Part shown: piece by piece, positions 53,276 through 62,609 of the stretch
How positions within the stretch are numbered: the stretch's first letter is position 1
How the letters are laid out: every line of letters starts with the position of its first letter
Source of the DNA: Malassezia japonica
Lineage: Eukaryota; Basidiomycota; Malasseziomycetes; Malasseziales; Malasseziaceae
DNA: 64,000 nt
Direction: 5' to 3'
Assembly (NCBI RefSeq): GCF_029542785.1
Contig: NC_083376.1
Location: forward strand, 434,001 to 498,000
Program-made: the position numbers and the translations under genes
Notes under the pieces: model-generated
Told to the model about the DNA's origin: nothing
Database searches by the model: none
What the model saw: only the letters and a program-made list of their open reading frames with translations

Positions 53276-54722
53276 ATGTACCTGAACGCTACTGCTGCTG
53301 AGCCGGTTGTTGCGACCAACGCGCCCGTCTATGTCGACGCGGTGCCCGAGCCGAAGCTTGCATCGGTGAGCCACGTTGCGCTGGACGCGATCGCCGCCGC
53401 TATCTGGGGCTCGCCCTTCTACGACACCGAGTTCCTCGTGAAGCACAAAGGCAAGGACCAGAGCCTCTTTTTGCACAGCAACGTCGTCAAGGCATCGTGC
53501 CCGGTGTTATACAAGAGTACGTCGTTCTACTAATCCAGAAATGCAGGCGGGCACGACAATCGAGCTGGACGCGATGGAGACGGCGCCACCGCCGGGCAAC
53601 GCCCGCCGTGCGCCGGCCGCGACGCCGAACCGCCGTCCCGCGCCGGGCCCGGTGTCGCGCACTGCCGCGGACGACGAAGAGGTGCTGCTCGACGACTCGG
53701 ACGACGAGTTTGATGATGCGACGATCGACGACGCCTCGACCGTGCAGAGCGCCAACTTTGTCCCGGCCGCCCGCACGCCTGCTGCGCGCCCTACGAACGC
53801 CATGCCGCCGCCCGCCGTGCCGCCTAGCATCAACGAGTCGACAACGAGCCTCGCGACGACGCACTCGAACGGCTCGGCGACGCGCTCGACGAGCATCTTC
53901 TCGCGCCTGATGAAGAAGAAGAGCGTGCGCAACAACCTCGGCGACTCCTCCTTCTCGTCGCAGCCGAGTGGCGCAGACGCTGGGCGCCTGCGTCGCTACT
54001 CGGCGAATGCCGACGAGAATGGCCCGATCAGCGTGCCGAACACGTCGACGGGTGGCGCTTCGATGTACAATGCACGTTCGGCTGGTGCGCCTGCCGGTGC
54101 GCCTGCCGGTGCGTCCGGTGCGTCCGGTGCGCCTCCTTCGGCGCCTGGCACGCCGCGCTCGGGCGCGCGCCGCAACGGCAACAAGCCGTCGGCGGCGGCC
54201 CCCCGCCCCCAGTCGGGTGTGAAGCGTTTCCGTGTGACGGGTGCGACGCCGCGTTCGGTCCAGGCGCTAATCTTTTATCTGTACACGAGCCAGGCGCACT
54301 TTGTCTCGACGCCCCACCAGTCGCCGCACAGCGATGCGACGTCGCTGCACGAAGAGGCCAACGAGCTCCTCGGCGACGGCTCCAAGCAGAGCCCCTCGCT
54401 CTGGCCGCCGACCTTTTCGAGCAAGGCTGCCTACTGCCTGGGCCACCAGCTCGAGCTGCGTGACCTGTCGATGCGTGCCTTTGACCACCTGACGCTGAAC
54501 CTGTCGCCCCGCACCGTCCTTGCCGACCTCCTGTCGCCGTTTGGCGACCGCTTTGCCGAGGTGCAGCGTGCGCAGCTCGACTTTATTACGATGCACTGGG
54601 AGGAGGTCAAGACGCGCCCCGACTTTGCCCCGACGATTGAAAACCTCGTGCATGGCGAGTACCCTAACTCGAGCAAGAGTCTCTTCCACCTCTTCTCCAA
54701 GCTGAGCATCCGTAGCTACTAA
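53276..54722 (+). CDS. BTB/POZ-domain protein
   Basis: Exons are 53276-53516 and 53539-54722 (474 aa); a 22-nt intron. Residues 45-85 look like the start of a BTB fold (FYDTEFLVKHK, LFLHSNVVKASCPVLYK); an inserted disordered stretch of about 220 residues (acidic, then Ser/Asn/Ala-rich) splits it from the second half, VQALIFYLYTSQAHFV and AAYCLGHQLELRDLSMRAFDHL. Such split BTB proteins occur in basidiomycetes. It may be a Cul3 adaptor or a scaffold; the partner is unknown. Confidence 0.78.
54084..54135 (+). repeat. Short tandem coding repeat (Gly-Ala-Pro/Ser) in BTB protein
   Basis: Tandem GGTGCGCCTGCC and GGTGCGTCC units encode GAPA and GAS repeats inside the disordered insert of the BTB protein. 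They are probably prone to slippage. Confidence 0.7.
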
Positions 54723-54758
54723 TACCATCGGTCGTAGATTCACTTTGCATCTATATTT

Positions 54759-55439
54759 TTACTCGAGGAACGCCTTCTTGGCGCCCGTCCATGTGGCCGC
54801 GATGCCGACCATGATCGAGCTCGAGACGAGCATCGCACGCGGGCCGGCGGTGCACCGGAAGAGCGCGCCGCTGAGCGCACCCGAGGCCATGCTGCCGTAG
54901 ATGTCGTGCTTGCCACGCAGGGCGTCGATGGACGCATCAAAGAGGTTGTATGTCATGGCAATCACACCCGCGCTGTTGCCAATAAAGGTGCTGCGGCGGG
55001 TGACCTGGTTCAGCACCGCATTCATGCGCAGGCGGAAAGTCGGCGAGTCGATGCCGAGCGGGCGCGTAAGGCCCTCACGCAGGCCCATCAAGCTACCGAC
55101 CGTCAGGCCACCGAGGTAGGTCGTGCCGGTGCCGTAGCACAGGTCGTCGCTCCAGCCGCGGCTCGGCAGCGCGGTCCGCGCACCCTCGAGAGTGTTGGGC
55201 CTGTCGTCCTCAATGTCCAGGTACTCGAGATCGTCCTCGCGGATGTGCGCGAGGGGGTGCAGCTTGGCGGGGTCCAGCGCCGTGTTGTGCAAGAGACTCG
55301 CAGCGGTCGGCGCCTCGGTGGGCGCAGTCTCTTGCGGCTGTTCAAACGAGTGGCTGCGCAGGTATTCCGTTGCGCTGGAATCCTGCGCAGGCGCAGCAGC
55401 AGGCGCGGAGCTCTCTTTCTGCGAGGAGAAGGGCCACAT
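54759..55439 (-). CDS. TIM23: Mitochondrial inner-membrane translocase Tim23
   Basis: A single exon of 226 aa from the ATG at 55437-55439; the frame continues upstream only to a GTG at 55472. An N-terminal intermembrane-space domain of about 95 residues (MWPFSSQ start, Pro/Ala/Ser-rich, then LEYLDIEDD) is followed by GWSDDLCYGTGTTYLGGL and the PRAT signature (STFIGNSAGVIAMTYNLFDASID) within the four-helix channel. It is the core of the presequence translocase. It is divergent from mitochondrial MRPL27 with a CACGTG at 55483-55488 between them. Confidence 0.92.
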   Translation of the reverse strand: MWPFSSQKESSAPAAAPAQDSSATEYLRSHSFEQPQETAPTEAPTAASLLHNTALDPAKLHPLAHIREDDLEYLDIEDDRPNTLEGARTALPSRGWSDDLCYGTGTTYLGGLTVGSLMGLREGLTRPLGIDSPTFRLRMNAVLNQVTRRSTFIGNSAGVIAMTYNLFDASIDALRGKHDIYGSMASGALSGALFRCTAGPRAMLVSSSIMVGIAATWTGAKKAFLE

Positions 55440-55515
55440 TACGGTGAGGGCTTGCGAAGCTTCGCTCGCCACTGACGATAGTCACGTGCACGAAGAAGGC
55501 TTTCTCTCGGAAACC
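55440..55515. promoter_or_regulatory. Divergent promoter TIM23 / MRPL27 with CACGTG
   Basis: A 76-bp gap between two nuclear genes for mitochondrial proteins, with AGTCACGTGCAC around 55483-55488. Confidence 0.45.
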
Positions 55516-56200
55516 ATGCTGGGCACGCTGGGCGCGGTGCGCACCGCGTCGCTGCGCATCGCTACGCCGCTGCAGACGGCGCTGATGCCGTCGAGTGCAC
55601 TCGCACGGCCGGGCCTCGAGACGCTGCCGACGTTTGCGTTCGGTGGTGCGATCCAGACGCGTAACTCGGCCAAGCGCGGCGGTGGTACGACCAAGAACAA
55701 CCGCAACAGTGCGGGTCGCCGCTTGGGTGTCAAGCGCTCGGGATGTACGTATTTTGTCTGACGCAGCGATGTTTGTGTACCCGGGCGAGATCCTCGTGCG
55801 CCAGCGCGGCACGTCGTGGCACGCAGGCGAAAACGTCAAGATGGGCCGCGACCATACTCTGTACGCCACAGAGCCGGGCGTCGTCTGGTTCTACAAGCCG
55901 CAGCAGGCACAGAAGCATGCCGAGCAGAAGCCGGCACTGGGGGAGCTGCCGCTCCGCCTCTTGAAGCCGACGACGATCACACAGGCGACGCCGGAAGCGG
56001 TCAAGCCGCACCCTTCGTCGCCCCGCCGCGAGCGGCGGTACGTCGGCGTGGCGCTCAGCCGCGAGCTCTCGCTGCCGACCAAGATCGGCGCGCCGCGGCC
56101 ACGCCGCTTTGATAAGATTGACCTGAACGCGCTCGAGCGCGAAAAGGAGCTGCGGCGCAAGGGCATTGAGCCGATTGCGCTTGATCCATCCCTTGCGTAG
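55516..56200 (+). CDS. MRPL27: Mitochondrial large-subunit ribosomal protein bL27m
   Basis: Exons are 55516-55744 and 55767-56200 (220 aa); a 22-nt intron joins LGVKRSG to [16 protein letters not shown] presequence is followed by the bL27 core: [50 protein letters not shown] and VVWFYK. A C-terminal extension of about 90 residues is usual in fungal mitochondrial bL27 (yeast MRP7). The stop is 8 bp from the convergent URI1 stop. In yeast nomenclature this protein is MRP7/MRPL2. Confidence 0.88.
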
Positions 56201-56208
56201 CTATGTAG

Positions 56209-58348
56209 TTACTCTTTGTGTCCTACAGAGGGAGGGTGCGGTGAACGGGCAGAAGACGCGGTACTGCCGTCGTGGTCCAGCGCGAGGCGCGCACGCATCA
56301 GCTCCTGCAGACGATCGTCGTCCTCGTCGCTCTCGCCGTCCAGGTCGATCACCGAGGGATCGTCAGGCGTCGGCTTGGGGTAGCGCACGGGCGCAAGCGA
56401 GGGGAGCACCATGACGGGCGCAGGCGCCTCGCCGCTGACCTCGTCCGCAAGCGCACGGCCGGCAGCATCCTCACGCCGCGCGGCAAGGTCGCCGTTGGGG
56501 TCGGGGATCGGCTCGCCGGCCATGCGCGCCGCCTTGAAGCGCGACACCTTGGGACGCTCGCGTTCCGCGGCCGTATTCGCACTGTCGGTGTGCGCCAGCG
56601 ACGCACTGAGCGGCGCAACGCCGTACTCCTCCGCCGCATCCTCCTCGTCGTCGAGAGGCATGGGACGCTGCACCGGAAGCGCGAGACGTGCTTTAGCCTC
56701 GGCGTACTCGCGCGCGAGCTCCTCGGACCAGAACGCATCGTCGGAGTGCGCAGCCATGCTCGGCTTCAGCGCCTCGAGGTCCTCGGCGGTGTACTCGTCG
56801 TCACTGTCCCACAGGCCGTCGTCGCTCTCCATCGCGTCGGAATCCTGCTCGTAGGGGTGTACGGACGGGTTTTCCTCGTCGGTATCGTCATCCGCCATCG
56901 GCTCGTCCTCGTGCTCGTCCTCGACGTCCATCGGCGGCTCCGCCTCGACTACGGTCGGCGCGCCGAACCGCACGCGGCTCGCGCGCGCAGGCGCGGCCGG
57001 TGTCGTGAGCGCGTCTGCGCCGCCGGTCGCCTCGCCCTTTTCGCGCTTCTCCAGACGCTCGGCATAGGCTTTGGACGGGCGTGCATGCGGCACTTGGGGG
57101 GGAAGGCCTTGGTGTTTCCGCTGGCGCTCGAGAGGCTCGTCGGCGCGGCCTGCGCGCTCAATCGCCGGGATGCCTTGCGAGACCTGCGGCGCTTCCGGCA
57201 CCTCGCTCTGGCCGCCCTGGCGCTCGAGCTGGCGCTGCTTGAATGCGCTCAGCTTTTTTCGGGGCGGCGGCGCACGGTCGGCGGGCGCCTCGGCGGGGCG
57301 CTCGACGATCGACTCGCCAATTGCCGGCTTTGCCGGCTCGCTTGGTTCTTGTGGCGGCGCTTGTGGCGCCTGGACGACGCGCTGCTGGTCGGCCTTCATG
57401 TCTGCAAAGATGCGCTCGGCGTTCGGATGCCCTTGAATCACTTCGGGCCCGAGCAGATTTACGATGCGCTGCGCTTCCTCCTCGACGCCGACGTCGTCGG
57501 GGTGCCGTCCGTAGTGAACTGACTTGGACCGCTTTTCCTTGACTTCGTCTTCGGACTCGCTCTCTTCGGGCACGGCGATGCGCACCTGCTTCTTGGGCCG
57601 CGTCGGCTGAGGATCCACTTCGGCCGCCGACTCGGCCTTGCGCTGCAAGAAGCCGCGCTGAATCGACTTGAGCTTCGACGGCTCGGCCTCGGACGTGGCC
57701 GGCTCTGGCGCGGTGTCGCCGAGTTCTTGGGCCTCTTCCGCTTCGAGCTCGGCGAGGACCGAGTCCATCCACGCCTTGCGCGACGTGTCGTCGTCCGCTG
57801 CACGTTCCGGTAGGAACGGCACGACGTGCCCTGGCGCGCGGTTCAACACATTGCCCGTCGGCGCCGTCGAGCGGTCGGCGCTAAAGTCGGGCGTGCGTGG
57901 CGGGGAGTCGGGCAGCTGCTCGAGCGGATCGACAAACGGCAGACCCTCTTCGTTCAGCACCTGGTTCTTTTCGTCCGTGGTATACTGCTCCCCGCCACTC
58001 GCGTCGCTCGGGAGGAGCTGGCGCAAGGAGTTTTCGAGGACGTGCTTGATCTGCACGTCAAACTGGGCTTTGAGCGTCGCCTGCTCTCTTTGGAGCGCTG
58101 CGTAAGTGGCAAAACCTACCTGCGCGTTTCTCGTCCAAGATCCGTACCGCGTCCGCACACGATGCGGCGTGCGCAAGCCCCGTGGCGTCCTCGCCGAGTC
58201 CCTGAAGGGCGGCGTTCGGCACGCTGGCGTCGCCAAGCGATGCCAAATGACCGCGCGTCGCATCCAGGCGCTCGAGGCGTCCTGCAATAGCCCGCGCCTG
58301 TGCTACAATCGGTGCCGCAGTATCTTGCTGGCCATCACGGGTCGCCAT
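56209..58348 (-). CDS. URI1: Unconventional prefoldin URI1/Bud27
   Basis: Exons (minus) are 58120-58348 and 56209-58097 (705 aa); a 22-nt intron joins LDEKRA to LQREQATLKAQFDVQ. The N-terminal 130 residues form the prefoldin-like coiled coil. A long acidic, low-complexity middle follows (HPDDVGVEEEAQRIVNLLGPEVI, SVHPYEQDSDAMESDDGLWDSDDEY). The C-terminal RPKVSRFKAARMAG is the conserved basic motif of Bud27/URI (DUF3835). The family helps assemble RNA polymerases and acts in TOR-linked ribosome production. Assignment rests on the two ends, since the middle is not conserved. Confidence 0.78.
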
Positions 58349-58504
58349 AGTGGCCTGTGCACCAATGGTCGGCGACGCGATGCACGGTCAGACGGCGCAG
58401 GTGACCAATTCGCAAAATTGCGCAAAATCACCCGACCGCCACAGCCCCACAGATCCACATCAATCCCGCACGGTCCTCTCTCTCGCTCTACGAGTACCAA
58501 CACC

Positions 58505-59180
58505 ATGCCCGCTAAGAGTACGTCCCCTAGCTAACGCAGTGAACTCCAAGGCCGTTGCTGGCCGTGCCCGCAAGGCCGAAGCCGCTGATCGCAAGCAAGC
58601 CGCTGCTGCCGAGCAGGCCGAAGCCGAAGAAGATGTCAAGTGGCAACAAGGCTCCAAAGGCAAATCGGCTGCCGACAAGCGCCAGGAGAAGGCCGAAGCT
58701 GATGCCCGCAAGCGTGCCGAACTCAAGCGTCTCGAGGAGGAGGACGATCGCGCTACCCCCGGCAAGCGCGGCGGCGGCGGCGGCGGCGGCAAGAAGAACG
58801 CAAAGAAGGGCCCCGACGACCTCGACAAGCAGCTCGCCTCGCTCAACGCGTCCAACATGGACGACGCGATCGAGGCGATGTCGCTTGTGAACGAGCGCGA
58901 GGACTCGCGTGGCGCCGCCGCCGGTGCGCTCGAGAAGCACCCCGAGCGTCGCTTCAAGGCGGCGTTTGAGGCGTACAAGGAGCGCGAGCTGCCCAACCTG
59001 CGCGAGGAGCACCCCGGCCTGCGTCTGCAGCAGTACAACGACCTGATGTACAAGCACTTCCAAAAGTCCCCCGAGAACCCCTTCAACCAGCTGCACATCA
59101 ACTACGATGCCAGCAAGGACGAGAAGCTTGCCGTGCTCAAGGCCAAGCGCGATGCGGCGACCGAGCGTCTTGCCGCCTAG
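58505..59180 (+). CDS. CCDC124-like ribosome-associated coiled-coil protein
   Basis: Exons are 58505-58517 (13 nt) and 58540-59180 (217 aa); a 22-nt intron joins MPAK to MNSKAVAGRARKAEAADR. The Lys/Ala/Glu-rich coiled coil, a GGGGGGG hinge and the C-terminal HPERRFKAAFEAYKERELP, GLRLQQYND and SPENPFNQ match the CCDC124 family. CCDC124 and its short yeast relative Lso2 bind the A/P-site side of resting ribosomes and aid recovery from stationary phase. The polyglyc hinge is unusual. Confidence 0.85.
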
Positions 59181-59694
59181 ATACGTAATCAAGGTGCTAT
59201 ACTATGACCATAGCCCCACTCTATCGAAATGTAACCGCCCTAGGTTGTGACCCGACAGGGCATTGCCGCATAGCGGCTCCCTCTAGGCCATGAAATTAGG
59301 GGGCTCTCGACCCCGTGCGACGCACCAAACATGCATGACCCACGTACACGGTAGTTGCCCTAGGACTAAGAACGGCCGCAGACCAGCTCAGACGGCGATC
59401 GATACTGCCGCTCCTCAGGCATCCTAGGGTACTTGCCGTGCACGCTTCCGGCCATGCAACGAATGAGGACGACACGGGCGAGTTGCTAACCGCTACCGCC
59501 AACCGGAGTACGCTAAATCCCACTCGCCCTTGCGGGCTCATGGATACCAGAGGTCAGCGCATCCCTTCAGTGGATGCGTGCAAGTGTCTTACGACCCTCA
59601 GCACGCCGGTGCGGTGGGAAGCAAAAATTCCTCGCGCCGCCTTTTTATGCCTGCTCTTTTTTTATCACGTGGCTCTACTCCGCATTGGCCGCTG
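59181..59694. other. Unexplained 514-bp gap between convergent genes
   Basis: Two convergent genes meet here, yet the gap is large for this genome. Three CCTAGG hexamers (59239-59244, 59359-59364, 59423-59428) fall within 190 bp, and CACGTG occurs at 59666-59671, a motif otherwise near start codons. No convincing ORF, tRNA or inverted repeat was seen. A non-coding transcript is possible but unsupported. Confidence 0.4.
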
Positions 59695-60894
59695 CTACAA
59701 CTTGGCGGGGCGCGCCTGAGCGTGCTGCCATTGGTCGACGAGCGCGCCGACGTCGGCTGCGACGCCGTAGCTGGCCTGGTAGCCAGCAGGGCCTATAGGT
59801 TAGCAACGAGACGTACCAATTCCGTACGCGTGGATCACACCGACCTTGCGGCCGTGCACGCTGAGCGGCGCATCGAGCTCGACACGCGCCCCGCCTTCGC
59901 GCGCGGGGCGCACACCGATGTTGTTGCTGATCACATCGAGGCCCACCCACGCGTTGGGGTCCTTGGGGTCGACGTAGTCAGGCAGGAGCTCGGGCGCAAG
60001 GGCGACACACTCCTTCAGGATGCGCTCGGTGACGTCCACATTGGGCTTCAGCGGGTTGGTGTTGCGCTCGTCAAACGTGCCTCCCAAAATCACTTGGCCG
60101 CTACGCGCACGGGGGATCACGTAGCTCGCACCATGGGGAGTAATCCGGCTGTAGCATCGCGTGTACTTGGCGTCACGGAAGCGCGGCGCGTACACAAGCA
60201 CCGTCTGGCCACGGATGGGGTAGACTTTGTCGTCACGCACATCGTTCAGGCTCTTGCTGCCGAGGCCAGAGGCGTTGATGAGCAGCGCCGCGTCAGGGAC
60301 GAGCTCTGCGGCAGCCTTGAGCGAGGGCAGGATCGCACGCACAAAGCGCACAGGAGGGCCGCTCAGGTCCTTGTGCTCTTCTTGGAGACGCTGCACCAGC
60401 CACTTGGTGTAGCGAGGGACATTGAGGCCGAGCGAGCGGAACTCGTACAGGTACGGCGCAGCATTGGTCGACTTGGGGTGCCCGGCACTGATTTTCATCT
60501 GCGTGAGTCTCGGTACGTACGCCGCCACACAGCTCGCCGAACCAATACTGGTCATGGTCATTGTCCTTGTCGTGGAAGCACGAAAAGGGCATGAACGCGA
60601 GCGTCTCGTCCGGCAGCTCCTTCTGGAGCGCCTGGAACTTTTTGTAGGCAATCGAATCGCGGCGACGCTCCGTCTCGTTCTTTCCGGCGAACGAGACCCA
60701 GTTCGCGCCGGCCCACGGCGAGGCAAAGCCTTGCGAATAGGTGTCCTCGGGAAGGTCACGCGCGATGATCGTCACATCGTAGCAGCGCGAGCGGAGCTCA
60801 TGCGCAATCGTGAGGCCCAGCACTACTGTAAGAAGACCTAGCAAGACCTACCGCCAGCGCCAACCACCACCGCTTTCTTATCAGGGGTCGTCAT
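59695..60894 (-). CDS. DAO1: D-amino-acid oxidase, peroxisomal
   Basis: Exons (minus) are 60852-60894, 60521-60822, 59817-60498 and 59695-59792 (374 aa); introns of 29, 22 and 24 nt. The FAD-binding VVVGAGVLGL is split by intron 1 (TAG acceptor; the upstream CAG would add a residue). Then SPWAGANWVSF, YPIRGQTVLV, RCYSRITPHGASYVIPRA, GGTFDERNTNP and the HAYGIGPAGYQASYG block. The C-terminus AKL is a type-1 peroxisomal targeting signal. It deaminates D-amino acids with release of H2O2 and ammonia. CACGTG at 60938-60943 lies upstream. Confidence 0.92.
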
Positions 60895-61146
60895 CTTGGG
60901 GTGGAGAGCCGATCCGTGCGCGCGGCCAAGACACTGTCACGTGGCAGACGCCCTGGGCCTGGCGCCTCCCTGCTGCACCGCTCCGAGCGCTCGGTGCGGC
61001 GTGCGCAACCCGACGCAGGCGCAGCAGGCCGTTCGACACAAGAGGTACTGTCGCTATACTAGGTACATATAGGTCATACAATCGCCGCCCACTCTGTTCG
61101 GCATGAGTGCATGTCGGGTATCGTCGTTATACATGTGCGTCGTGCA

Positions 61147-61555
61147 CTAAATGTCCAGCTCCACCTCCTGCGTATCGCGCCGCTTGTTCTCGACGCCGAT
61201 ACCCGCGCCACGCATGGCCTCTTCGTGGGTGTACGGCTTCTCGTTCAGCACCTTCTTTGCGATGCGCTTGTGCAGCTTGCTTGCGAGATGCGCCTCGCGG
61301 TCGTTGTTGTTGGGAAAGTGCCTGTCGCACTCGACACAGTAAAACATGCCCAGACCCGCGACGTCCGGGTTCAGCTCGGTCGGCGCCTCGAGCTGCTGGC
61401 GCTTGGCGGACACCGTCGCGTTTTCGTGGCGCTGGTCCTGGTCGAGGTTACGAGCACGCGTACGCGCAGCACGCGAAACGTCTGTGTGAGCTCATCCTTC
61501 GTAACCTACCGCGACGTCCGTGGTGCGTGCGCTTCCTACGCTGGACCTGTCCCAT
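61147..61555 (-). CDS. BUD20: 60S biogenesis zinc-finger protein Bud20/ZNF593
   Basis: Exons (minus) are 61510-61555 and 61147-61481 (126 aa); a 28-nt intron. The basic N-terminus (GQVQRRKRTHHGRRD) is followed by ARNLDQDQ, LNPDVAGLGMFYCVECDRHF and a single C2H2-type finger ending HLASKLHKRI, then PYTHEEA. Bud20 is a shuttling factor that helps export pre-60S particles. It is shorter than yeast Bud20 (166 aa) but near ZNF593 length. Confidence 0.88.
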
Positions 61556-61742
61556 CGTGTGTCGGTCGCGCCGCCAAAAATTTGGACGACTCCACATGGC
61601 ACGCCACATGGCATCACGTGGACATGCATCTGTAGTTCTGTATACATTCACGTGATATTCTATCGGCGGCAAAGGCCTCCGCTGCGCGCCTACGGCATTG
61701 TCCCTCACCACCTCAAGGAGTTCCTTCGGAAGAGCTTCAAAG
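61556..61742. promoter_or_regulatory. Divergent promoter BUD20 / RPL33 with two CACGTG boxes
   Basis: A 187-bp gap between two 60S-related genes with ATCACGTGGAC at 61615-61620 and TTCACGTGAT at 61649-61654. The paired arrangement resembles that in RPP2/RPS15. Confidence 0.5.
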
Positions 61743-62245
61743 ATGGTGAGTACGCTTGTTGCGCCGCCTTGTATCGTGCTTTCTAAGAGAACTACACAAT
61801 ACAAGGATGCGCAACATGCTCCTGCGAGAATTGTATGCTAACCTTACAGACGCGTCTCTACAGCAAGGGCCGGATCGTGAGCCACAGGCGCGGTAAGCGC
61901 AACACCTACCCCAACGTCTCGCTCGTCAAGATTGAGGGTGTGGAGAGCACCAGCGATGCTCAGTTCTACCTCGGCAAGGTACGTCGGAGCGCACGCAAGT
62001 GCGGCGGACATGAGATGCTAACCACCAGCGCATTGCCTACGTCTACAAGGCCCCCACCGAGAAGCGCGGCACCAAGGTCCGCGTTATCTGGGGCCGCGTT
62101 ACCCGGACACACGGTGGCAACGGTGTTGTGCGCACCAAGTTCCGCCACAACATCCCCCCCCACGCCTTTGGCGAGTCGGTCCGCATTCTGCTGTACCCGA
62201 GCAACAGTATGTATTTTCCTGTGTTGCATGCTAACCCCAGTCTAA
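61743..62245 (+). CDS. RPL33: 60S ribosomal protein eL33
   Basis: Exons are 61743-61745 (ATG only), 61850-61978, 62029-62206 and 62241-62245, the last holding two bases plus the stop (104 aa). Introns are 104, 50 and 34 nt, the longest here for a small gene. The protein reads [56 protein letters not shown] and [11 protein letters not shown], the usual eL33 sequence. The start exon consists only of the initiator codon, and splicing is obligatory. Confidence 0.95.
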
Positions 62246-62609
62246 AACGCCTACTGTACGGGTTGCGACAGGCATGACGCTGTGTATGCATCCCCTTAGG
62301 ACTGTACCTGTCATACGCCCACAGCGCGAGCTGAAAATTTAAAGTTCCATGGCGATGCCGCCTTGGCATGATTACCGATTCTGTGACGGGAGCGGGGTGT
62401 ATAGGAATGCACCCGAGTTGATTGTGCACGAGTGTGCTGTGTGATGTCAGTGAACCCTGTTTTTATCTAGTCGGTGCCCGCCTAGTTCGCTACGCCATGG
62501 ACACCGCACTTAAACTAGCAGGGAAGAACGAGGGGTTGTGCAGATCGGCCACACCGCCCGCAAGGGACGATAGGGTATGTCCGTTTTGAAGCAGCCCTAC
62601 ATACATTCT
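62246..62609. other. Intergenic between convergent RPL33 and DSC4-like genes
   Basis: A 364-bp gap holding two 3' ends. It is A/T-richer than average, with AAAATTTAAAG near 62336. No ORF, tRNA or repeat was found; a small RNA cannot be ruled out. Confidence 0.4.

Noticed and set aside
59438..60594. Plus-strand frames of 93 and 354 codons overlapping the DAO gene and its 3' gap
   Set aside because: They run antisense to DAO, whose motifs are clear on the minus strand; no features of their own.
62246..62609. snoRNA-like boxes (TGATGT, CTGA) near 62440
   Set aside because: Spacing and flanking complementarity do not fit a convincing box C/D RNA by eye.
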